DNA of 5,716 nt from Lactobacillus sp. (GTDB lineage: Bacteria > Bacillota > Bacilli > Lactobacillales > Lactobacillaceae). The first letter of the stretch is position 1, and every line of letters begins with the position of its first letter. The position numbers and the translations under genes are program-made. The stretch spans positions 1-5,716 of the forward strand of contig DMZB01000152.1 of the NCBI GenBank assembly GCA_003482405.1, read 5' to 3'. The notes under the pieces were generated by a model. The model worked only from the letters and a program-made list of their open reading frames with translations, did no database searches and was not told where the DNA came from. Positions 1 to 5,716 of this stretch are shown here, piece by piece.

Positions 1-2
1 AA

Positions 3-137
3 CCAGAAGCTATGAAGTTGGTGGATGTGTCCACGAAGAATGTGACGTCAGACTAGTTAGTTAATCTGCGATATCAGGTTGGGCGACAACGAGGGATTTG
101 GGACAATACTGCATTACTGTTTGTTTCCAACCGTATT
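3..137 (+). pseudogene. dptH: Upstream N-terminal coding piece of dptH, split by an in-frame amber codon
   Basis: Read in the same frame as the large gene that follows, this stretch gives PEAMKLVDVSTKNVTSD, then TAG at 54-56, then LVNLRYQVGRQRGIWDNTAL and LFVSNRI, which runs without a break into the residue encoded by the TTG at 138. Both sides of the stop look like real protein: a beta-strand-like KLVDVST, then an amphipathic helix, then a hydrophobic strand ALLFVSN. This matches the kind of fold expected ahead of the 'LDSI..G' segment in large DptH-type proteins (recalled family pattern, not aligned). One base change from TAC, TAT, TGG, TTG, CAG, GAG or AAG would create the stop. The ATG at 12 overlaps a TGA at 13-15 in another frame (...NQKL stop), so a translationally coupled start there is possible, but the frame is also open to the left edge. 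No good ribosome binding site precedes the ATG. I infer a disrupted gene; a sequencing error is the main alternative. Confidence 0.6.
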
Positions 138-3100
138 TTGGATAGTATCAATAGCGGTGCGAAGGACATCAGTCGCCAGGGTGGACCGTTCAACCTTGAT
201 GAGTTACGTAAAAATCTGGAAAATGAAGTTGATCAAAGTGACAGTCTTAGCATCAAGGAGCAACAGATTCTAAAGGTCATGGTGCGGGCCTTCTTCAAGG
301 GGGAGCAAACCTTTACCCTGATGGATTTTGCGGATGCCTATGCCATTATCGAAAAGGGGAAAATCGAATCCCATGATTATACGCAGATGGGGTATTTCCA
401 GGACAAGAGTTTGGAGACCTTCGAAGAGGATGATATCGAGAAACGCTTGGGTGAAAATCATGCGGATTTTGCTGAAATTGGCATGATTCGAGGCTTTGGG
501 GATACAAAAGAAAAGTTAGAAAAGATCGTCACTGGTGACCGACTCACAACCGCATTAGCGGGCAATGATTGGCAGTCAGTGGATTACAAACGGGTGCTAG
601 AGGGAAAGGCTGAGCTTGCTGAGACGAATCAGGTAAAAATCTCCTATTTAGCTGACCAATTAGTAACGGACAATCCGGACATCCAACTCTGGGATCGGCC
701 GCAGAAATCAACTAAGGCGGGCCAACGGAATCGGCAACTCATCATTTTTAATCCGTCTGCGCAGCCGGAGCTAACGTTATCAATTCCGTTTGATCAAGTC
801 ATTAAAAAGGATGGCTTGGCTAAAAAGATGACGGATAGCACTAACCCTAAAATTGAGACGGGGGGGCATCATTTAAAAATCGCCTTTACCCATTTAACAG
901 ACCAGAAGGCCATGGCGACGAAGGTCGTTTATAAACATCAAAACAAGGGCTCACTGCGTTTTACCTTCAACATCTTGATTTTACCCATTGTCCCGATGTT
1001 GATTAGCGCGTTGCGGCCGGTTTATCGATTGGCGATTCGTGGTGGTCAGAAATATGCGATTGAGTTACCTAGTGATATCGATGATTTTGAATTGGGAACG
1101 GGGCCGGTCAAAGAAATCACGGCACGGTCGATTGATGATTTAGATGGCCTGCAAGTGACGAAATGGAATCGGTTAGCGATTAAAACGACCCAGTTGATTT
1201 TAGACGACGAGGCTGCTGATGAGTTTACATTGTCGATCAATAACATCGATGTGCCATTTTCTTTGGTTGATGAGGATGAACAGGTCGTTCCACGGAACGC
1301 CGTCTATCTTGAAAATTTCCGGCGGCAACATAGATTTGATGGGTATTACCGCAACAAACAAATCTTTTTCGGGGAGACCGCTTTTAGTGTCTACGAATCG
1401 CAGAAGAGATTTCTGGACTTAGAGTTTGATGCGATTAACCATGACAAGTATTTCCCGGGTCATGATGATTTCACCCTGGAAGCGCCATTACTGACGGCCT
1501 ATGGTAATCTGTTCTTCGAATTACGTCATCGGCAAACCGCGATGAGCCTAGTTAACTGGGACGACAAGATTCAGGGCCTTGTCCAGATTATTTTGGATGA
1601 AGTTCAGTCGGAAATTAGTCAGCAAGACAATCGTATCGAATTACCGAACGACATTCGAAATATCGTGCATATCGGGGAATTCGAACGAGATGGTGAGCTG
1701 GCTTATGCACCGTTCAATCCGATGCTCTTGGCCTACCAACTGCAGGTTGAAAAGGAAATCGGCCACGAACAACTGTCTGATACGATTCAGCGTAAGTTGA
1801 ACCCAGCGCACCTTGTGCCGTACCTTAAGCGAAACGGCACCGAATATAAGGCGGATTATGTCTCTAACGCCCCAAGATGGCTGATCTATTCCCAGACAAA
1901 ACTGTCCAAGTTTAGTGAGGTTTCTCAAAAGATCATCACGGAGCGCCTCAAGGACTTTAAAAAGCACTTTGACTACTTATTTACGCTGAATGCACAAATC
2001 ACTTACAACGTCCGTGCGGTCAATGTTAAGGATGAGCGGCCCCTAATTAAGAGTGTGACGGACTATTTGATTTATGAAATTGGACAGAATAAGGATGACC
2101 TTTCGCAAATCAATCCGGTGGCTTTGCACATTGTTAACCATGAAGCAAAACATCTCAGTTCCACCATTACACGCTTTTACAAGATTCATAGCAAGGCGGA
2201 TTATGAGGACTTTTTCCACCAACCGTTGAAGACGGTGAAAGATGTTAATTCTGATCAAATTATTGAAACGATTCAAAATAAGTTGGACATCTTTTATGGT
2301 GAGAATCCGGAAATCGATTACCATATTACCTTCTATCAGTTTACGAATCAGTTAACGCTGAGTCAGTACAGCACGGAACAGTTAACGATGAATTACTCGA
2401 TTGATGGGTTGATTGGTGGCGATGAATACACCAACGTTCAAAATAGTATTAAAAGTGGTTTCGGGACTAAGGGCCTCTCGGCAGACGAACTGTCTGGTCC
2501 ACTAAAAATGGCAAAGGTCTGGAACGAACTTTTGGTGGCAACGGTTCAACGGCACGCCGTGATGAGTCATGGTCAAGCCCTGACGAACAGTGTCGAAGAA
2601 GTGGATAACCAGGAGTTCCAGCACCAGTTCGATGGCAGTAAGTGGGTCACCTTATTGAATCCGGAAGTGAAGTTAGATTACTTTACGCAGATGAACCAGA
2701 ATATCTACGTCATTCACTACACGGATTACACGAATTCGGCCAATTATGAATCGATTACGTTGACCAAAAAGGTGCACCAATATGAAATCATTCTGTCGGA
2801 AAACCTTCCTGAATCCGTTGACCATCGGGATAATCAGGCATTTTTGACCACCATTATCAAGTCGTTCAACGTCCTGAATGGTGAGTGGTTATTACGGTTG
2901 GTCAGTCACCGCAACCAAAAGAACACGGTCAAAGAAAAGCTGAGTATTCTAGCGGTCTACAAGGAAATGCTGGGCATCTTGCACCGCCCTGATATTGTGT
3001 GGGTGCCACTTTCACTGGAAGAAATTTTACGTGTGTCGGGATCGTTTGTCGGGGAGTCCCGGAACGATGCCATCTTCAGTGCCAAAAGTCTGGGGGCCCA

Positions 3101-5075
3101 GGGCGCAATATCGGATGATTTGCTGTTCATTGGTCTTTGGGAATATGAAGGCCAGCTAAAGGTGACCTTTTTACCAACTGAGGTTAAAGTCGGTAAGAAC
3201 GCCAATCAAGCCATCAATAAAGCAGATAGTCAGGTCGACAAGACGTATAACGTGTTAAAGAAAGTCATCTTTGATGCCATCGACTTTAAGTCGGACTTTT
3301 ATTTGGATTTCTTTATGAAGTTGTACTTTGCCAATGCCGCCAAACTATTTAGCAATGGTAACATGACGGCGGACACTTACCAGAAGTTGCAGCGCTATCG
3401 CCAGGCGGTCAGCCAGGGAGACTTACGTGTGGATAATACGTTGACGGATGTTTATCGGAACAAATTTATCTTCTCGTTAAAACGGGAAGAAACCAACCGT
3501 TCCTTACGGATCAACGACCACTATACGCTGGTTGAAGTTCCTGAAAATGATGCCTTCCGTTTTTCCGGTGTTGAGACCCAACGCGTGATTGATTTGGTGC
3601 AGCATGATCAGTTAGGCTTCGATACGTCGCGGTTATTGAACGATGTTTCGCAGAACGATGGTTCAACGTATCGGCATCTGGTAGCAGAAGCCCAAGAGGA
3701 AGCAACTTCAATGGCAACCCAGGTCACCGATACGGCCACCGTGGATGTATCGGTGACGGCTGAGCGTTCTGAACTGTCCTCGTCGTTTGAAACAGGTGAC
3801 CAGTCAGCTGATGAGACGCGTGATGACGATTTAGCTAGTCTGTCGACGGTAGAATCACGGCCAACATCGGTAAACGTGCAAGAAGCTCGTCCGGCCAGCC
3901 AGGAAGCTGAGCAGCCGCTCTTAGTTCGTTCAGAGCACACTACGCCGGAAGAAACGACTGAGGTTCCCGATAATCGGCGTATTCTGCTAGGAACCATCGA
4001 TGGCTCGAATCAAAAGGCATTCTGGGAGTATGACAATCATCAATTAGCAAATCGCCATATGCTGATTACTGGGAAGTCAGGACAAGGTAAAACGTACTTT
4101 ATCCAGACCTTGTTATACGAATTTGCGCAAAATAAAACGGACACGTTGATTATTGATTATACGGATAGTTACTTGCCAGATCAGTTGGATGATATTTTGA
4201 AACAACAGGTTCCTGAGATTCATCAACACATTATTATGCAGGAGCGTTTGGCGATTAATCCGTTTAAGTTTAACGAGTACAGTATTGGTGATTTTCACTA
4301 CCAGGAAAAGGCTGAAAACGTTGTGTCGCGAGTTGCGGAAGTTTTAGACTTTGTCTTTGGCTTGGGGATTCAGCAAAAGAGTCGGTTGATTACCATTATG
4401 AATGAAGGAATGGCGACTAGTAAGCATTATACCTTTAGCAAGCTAAAAGAACAGTTGACCGAAAATAAAGATGATTTAACGCTCTATGGGCGATTGCAGA
4501 CATTGTTGGATAATGATCCCTTTACCTATGGTGAGACGAATTTTGATTGGTCGGATTACTTTGGTTCAACTGGGCAAATCAACATTATCCAATTAAGTCG
4601 CTATCCGGCCTCCGTGCAAAAAGCGATGATTGAATTTGTCTTATGGGACCTATTTAACTATTCGCAGATGCATACGGACCGACATCTGGTCTATCCCGTC
4701 TTTCTGGATGAAGTTCAAAACTTGAATTTTGCACGTGAAGCACCAACGTTTAAGATTTTGACCGAAGGCCGTAAGTTTGGGTGGTCGGGTGTCTTTGCTA
4801 CCCAATCGCTTAGCAGTATTAAGGGTGAGGTCGATTCAATCTATAATACGGCTGAGCAGGTCCACTTCCTGCCACCGGAAAGTCAGACGCGGGCGATTGC
4901 GAAAACGTTAAGTTCTGATCGTAACCGACAAAAAGGATATGAGCAGGAATTGTCGGAATTGCAAAAGGGCCAGTGTATTGTCAATGGACCGATTTTGAAT
5001 GAAGAGGGCCGCTTGATTAAATCGGCGGATGTCGTCAACATTGATAGTTTAAAGAGTCGTCTCAATCGTGATTGA
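138..5075 (+). CDS. dptH: DptH-like HerA/FtsK-type ATPase of a phosphorothioation-dependent restriction system
   Basis: Encodes about 1645 residues from TTG 138 to TGA 5073-5075 (numbering from this TTG). In the DndFGH/DptFGH module, DptH is the large ATPase that with DptF and DptG restricts DNA lacking phosphorothioate marks; it acts on cytoplasmic DNA. Seen here: a long N-terminal region without a motif I can name (residues 1 to about 1180), then a Ser/Thr/Glu/Asp-rich, probably disordered linker (about 1185-1278), then a P-loop motor domain. That domain has Walker A GKSGQGKT (1312-1319), Walker B VFLDE ending at D1524-E1525, EGRKFG with a candidate arginine finger R1545, and ATQS (1554-1557), the pattern of HerA/FtsK/VirB4 ATPases. 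I see no nuclease motif, signal peptide or convincing membrane span. The TTG start is only the first permitted codon: no Shine-Dalgarno precedes it and coding-like sequence continues upstream to a TAG at 54-56, so the product is probably N-terminally truncated. The ATPase call is firm; the DptH name rests on length, architecture and recalled resemblance. Another large defence HerA-like ATPase is the alternative. Confidence 0.65.
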   Translation: MDSINSGAKDISRQGGPFNLDELRKNLENEVDQSDSLSIKEQQILKVMVRAFFKGEQTFTLMDFADAYAIIEKGKIESHDYTQMGYFQDKSLETFEEDDIEKRLGENHADFAEIGMIRGFGDTKEKLEKIVTGDRLTTALAGNDWQSVDYKRVLEGKAELAETNQVKISYLADQLVTDNPDIQLWDRPQKSTKAGQRNRQLIIFNPSAQPELTLSIPFDQVIKKDGLAKKMTDSTNPKIETGGHHLKIAFTHLTDQKAMATKVVYKHQNKGSLRFTFNILILPIVPMLISALRPVYRLAIRGGQKYAIELPSDIDDFELGTGPVKEITARSIDDLDGLQVTKWNRLAIKTTQLILDDEAADEFTLSINNIDVPFSLVDEDEQVVPRNAVYLENFRRQHRFDGYYRNKQIFFGETAFSVYESQKRFLDLEFDAINHDKYFPGHDDFTLEAPLLTAYGNLFFELRHRQTAMSLVNWDDKIQGLVQIILDEVQSEISQQDNRIELPNDIRNIVHIGEFERDGELAYAPFNPMLLAYQLQVEKEIGHEQLSDTIQRKLNPAHLVPYLKRNGTEYKADYVSNAPRWLIYSQTKLSKFSEVSQKIITERLKDFKKHFDYLFTLNAQITYNVRAVNVKDERPLIKSVTDYLIYEIGQNKDDLSQINPVALHIVNHEAKHLSSTITRFYKIHSKADYEDFFHQPLKTVKDVNSDQIIETIQNKLDIFYGENPEIDYHITFYQFTNQLTLSQYSTEQLTMNYSIDGLIGGDEYTNVQNSIKSGFGTKGLSADELSGPLKMAKVWNELLVATVQRHAVMSHGQALTNSVEEVDNQEFQHQFDGSKWVTLLNPEVKLDYFTQMNQNIYVIHYTDYTNSANYESITLTKKVHQYEIILSENLPESVDHRDNQAFLTTIIKSFNVLNGEWLLRLVSHRNQKNTVKEKLSILAVYKEMLGILHRPDIVWVPLSLEEILRVSGSFVGESRNDAIFSAKSLGAQGAISDDLLFIGLWEYEGQLKVTFLPTEVKVGKNANQAINKADSQVDKTYNVLKKVIFDAIDFKSDFYLDFFMKLYFANAAKLFSNGNMTADTYQKLQRYRQAVSQGDLRVDNTLTDVYRNKFIFSLKREETNRSLRINDHYTLVEVPENDAFRFSGVETQRVIDLVQHDQLGFDTSRLLNDVSQNDGSTYRHLVAEAQEEATSMATQVTDTATVDVSVTAERSELSSSFETGDQSADETRDDDLASLSTVESRPTSVNVQEARPASQEAEQPLLVRSEHTTPEETTEVPDNRRILLGTIDGSNQKAFWEYDNHQLANRHMLITGKSGQGKTYFIQTLLYEFAQNKTDTLIIDYTDSYLPDQLDDILKQQVPEIHQHIIMQERLAINPFKFNEYSIGDFHYQEKAENVVSRVAEVLDFVFGLGIQQKSRLITIMNEGMATSKHYTFSKLKEQLTENKDDLTLYGRLQTLLDNDPFTYGETNFDWSDYFGSTGQINIIQLSRYPASVQKAMIEFVLWDLFNYSQMHTDRHLVYPVFLDEVQNLNFAREAPTFKILTEGRKFGWSGVFATQSLSSIKGEVDSIYNTAEQVHFLPPESQTRAIAKTLSSDRNRQKGYEQELSELQKGQCIVNGPILNEEGRLIKSADVVNIDSLKSRLNRD

Positions 5076-5087
5076 GCTTCCGACAGA

Positions 5088-5115
5088 AAAGGCGTGACCC
5101 GCGGGTCACGCCTTT
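5088..5115 (+). terminator. Rho-independent terminator after dptH
   Basis: A perfect 28-base palindrome begins 12 bases after the dptH stop. Its left half AAAGGCGTGACCCG is the exact reverse complement of the right half CGGGTCACGCCTTT, giving a 12- to 13-bp G+C-rich stem with a tiny loop around CGCG. The T tract on the plus strand is short (TTT) and is followed by a pyrimidine-rich run (CTTCTATTCTTCT). On the minus strand the hairpin is followed by TTTT, so it could stop transcription from both sides. It marks the end of the dptH transcription unit and insulates the small gene downstream. Confidence 0.88.
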
Positions 5116-5135
5116 CGTGTCTTCTATTCTTCTGG

Positions 5136-5165
5136 TTGATAGAATGGCTTAAAAGAGCTTATAAT
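5136..5165 (+). promoter_or_regulatory. Sigma-70/SigA-type promoter for the small membrane protein gene
   Basis: TTGATA at 5136-5141 (5 of 6 matches to the -35 consensus) is separated by 18 bp from a perfect TATAAT at 5160-5165. Transcription would start near 5172, giving a leader of only about 17 bases before the ATG at 5189. It lies between the dptH terminator and the small gene, so it gives that gene its own transcription. I see no operator palindrome overlapping it. Confidence 0.7.
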
Positions 5166-5188
5166 TGATTACAGAAAGAAATGATAAC

Positions 5189-5296
5189 ATGTGGTTAAAA
5201 ATTTTTGGCATTATTCCAATGATAATGTTTATAGTTGCGTTGTTCTTAATTGGGATTGTTGGGTTAGCAATCATGATTTGGCTTATTGTTGAGTAA
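5189..5296 (+). CDS. 35-residue hydrophobic single-span membrane miniprotein, function unknown
   Basis: ATG 5189 to TAA 5294-5296 encodes 35 residues, beginning MWLKIFGIIPMIMFIVAL and ending MIWLIVE. Apart from K4 near the start and E35 at the end the chain has no charged residues, so it is almost all membrane helix, probably with the short N-terminal MWLK segment at one face. The ATG was chosen because it follows a weak Shine-Dalgarno-like AGAAAG (5173-5178, 10 bases upstream) and sits just behind a strong promoter. The only in-frame codon upstream that could start is a TTG at 5165, inside the -10 box. I do not recognise the family. Its size and make-up recall small type I toxin peptides or membrane-embedded regulators, but no antisense RNA promoter is clear on the other strand, and the charged tail typical of Fst/Lpt-type toxins is missing. 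Existence as a gene is likely; function is unknown. Confidence 0.55.
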   Translation: MWLKIFGIIPMIMFIVALFLIGIVGLAIMIWLIVE

Positions 5297-5364
5297 GACG
5301 TACCAGCTTAATGATATGAACCGAGTGACAAAACTAGATTAAAATTTGAGGCATTTCATTTACA

Positions 5365-5383
5365 CAAGATTCTTGACGCTACC
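5365..5383. repeat. 19-bp direct repeat, copy 1
   Basis: CAAGATTCTTGACGCTACC. It matches copy 2 at 5508-5526 at 17 of 19 positions, with the last 13 bases identical. The left part is a small palindrome, CAAG-N3-CTTG, conserved in both copies although the spacer differs. It falls within the 3' end of the minus-strand helix-turn-helix fragment. Confidence 0.6.
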
Positions 5384-5507
5384 AAATAGTTGTCAATTTG
5401 CTCTACAAGACGGTCATCTACTATTAGCCTTCCATTGCTGCCATATCTAGGCTTTTTATCATCTTTAAACATCGATATAACTTGGTAAACCCTTTGAGGA
5501 GTAACTT

Positions 5508-5526
5508 CAAGTCTCTTGACGCTACC
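5508..5526. repeat. 19-bp direct repeat, copy 2, at the junction of two gene fragments
   Basis: CAAGTCTCTTGACGCTACC, 143 bp to the right of copy 1 and in the same orientation. It covers the point where the minus-strand helix-turn-helix fragment loses its N-terminus and the plus-strand RepA_N fragment begins. The offset is not a multiple of three, so the two copies are not a duplicated peptide in one frame. It could be a deletion/recombination scar or a pair of binding sites. Confidence 0.6.
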
Positions 5527-5716
5527 GATATTTTAGCGATAGTGCCATTTTACTTTATTCGGTGTTACGCGATCGTCTAAGTTACTCACTAAGCAATAAT
5601 TGGGTTGACGAAAATAACAACGTATATTTCATATACACAAACAATGAACTAAAAGATTTACGAAACTGGTCAAATAATAAAATCAATAAGATTAAACACG
5701 AATTAATGGACGCAAA
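5520..5716 (+). pseudogene. repA: 5'-truncated RepA_N-type plasmid replication initiator, running off the right edge
   Basis: After a TGA at 5517-5519 the plus strand is open to the window end: RYRYFSDSAILLYSVLRDRL, SYSLSNNWVDENNNVYFIYT, NNELKDLRNWSNNKINKIKH, ELMDA. This follows the order of the RepA_N domain of Gram-positive theta-plasmid initiators: an 'LS.DAK.LY..L.DR..LS..N.W.DE..NVY.I.T..EL' block and then a winged-helix DNA-binding part (consensus recalled). The first 20 or so residues usual for the family, including the start and a 'YY.IPK.L' segment, are missing. No ATG occurs in frame until ELMDA, and no start with a ribosome binding site is visible. Codons are AT-richer than in dptH. 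RepA initiators bind the plasmid origin and load replication proteins; this copy probably cannot. It may be a remnant left by recombination, with the rest beyond the edge. Confidence 0.65.

Larger units (their letters stand above)
5356..5532 (-). pseudogene. Truncated helix-turn-helix protein fragment (possible plasmid partner-of-rep gene)
   Basis: The minus strand is open from after a TAA at 5533-5535 to a TGA at 5356-5358. The part from about 5520 reads VKRLEVTPQRVYQVISMF, KDDKKPRYGSNGRLIVDD, RLVEQIDNYL, VASRILCK. 'LEVTPQRVYQVI' fits the turn and recognition helix of a helix-turn-helix domain, and 'NGRLIVDDRLVEQI' resembles the segment following it in small DNA-binding proteins found beside plasmid rep genes (for example DUF536/RepB-like proteins; recalled, not searched). 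The first helix and any start codon are missing: the only in-frame ATG is at 5470-5472, in the middle of the motif. Upstream of about 5520 the DNA belongs to the oppositely oriented rep fragment. I read it as a 5'-truncated remnant. It could instead be chance, given its length. Confidence 0.4.

Noticed and set aside
79..273. 64-codon plus-strand open frame overlapping the start of the large gene
   Set aside because: It starts with TTG, lacks a ribosome binding site, and overlaps in another frame a stretch where the dptH frame is clearly more protein-like.
972..1013. Hydrophobic stretch ILILPIVPMLISAL that could be a membrane span (residues 279-292)
   Set aside because: It is only 14 residues long, contains two prolines, and is flanked by ordinary soluble sequence; it is better read as a buried strand and turn.
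2139..2153. HEAKH, matching the HExxH zinc-protease core, at residues 668-672 of the large protein
   Set aside because: The fuller zincin consensus needs uncharged residues at the two x positions and here one is lysine; no third zinc ligand stands out. A five-residue match in 1645 residues is expected by chance.
3608..3997. 129-codon open frame on the minus strand opposite the linker region
   Set aside because: Its composition (runs of S, V and T) mirrors the low-complexity sense strand, and there is no promoter or ribosome binding site; it is a shadow of the large gene.
5297..5355. Possible antisense RNA promoter opposing the 35-codon gene, as in type I toxin systems
   Set aside because: The candidates on the minus strand (TTGTCA, TTGTGT) either have a wrong spacing or a poor -10 box, and no terminator hairpin is visible for such an RNA.
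5516..5545. TTGACG inside the repeat copies as a -35 promoter element
   Set aside because: Neither copy has a good -10 hexamer 16-18 bases downstream, so the TTGAC matches are taken as part of the repeat only.

Overview
The window looks like DNA from a lactic acid bacterium, most likely a Lactobacillus-group species and possibly a plasmid. The reasons are codon usage (frequent CGG, ACG and TTA/TTG), a strong G+C palindromic terminator, and a fragment at the right edge that reads as the N-terminal domain of a RepA_N-type plasmid replication initiator. The host and replicon are inferences, because no rRNA or housekeeping gene is present.

Bases 1 to 5075 are one very large gene. It encodes a protein of about 1645 residues with a C-terminal HerA/FtsK-like P-loop ATPase domain (Walker A GKSGQGKT, Walker B VFLDE, ATQS motif). 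Its size and layout best match DptH, the large ATPase subunit of the DndFGH (DptFGH) restriction module, which attacks DNA lacking phosphorothioate modification. The frame is open well upstream of its first usable start, the TTG at 138. The upstream bases also translate into plausible protein, but an in-frame TAG at 54-56 splits the reading frame. The gene is therefore either a pseudogene, an N-terminally truncated gene restarted downstream, or affected by a sequencing error. The partner genes (dptF, dptG, dndBCDE) would lie to the left, outside the window.

The gene ends in a near-ideal hairpin terminator (5088-5115). Next come a consensus-like promoter (TTGATA-18-TATAAT) and a previously easy-to-miss 35-codon gene for an almost entirely hydrophobic, single-span membrane miniprotein (5189-5296).

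The last ~420 bases are visibly AT-richer and look like a scrap-heap of plasmid maintenance genes. A minus-strand helix-turn-helix-like fragment (5356-5532) and a plus-strand RepA_N fragment (5520 to the right edge) have both lost their 5' ends and meet head-to-head at about 5520. One copy of a 19-bp direct repeat sits on that junction and the other lies 143 bp to the left, which suggests a recombination scar. Taken together, the window shows the distal end of a DNA-phosphorothioation-linked restriction operon embedded in mobile, plasmid-like DNA.
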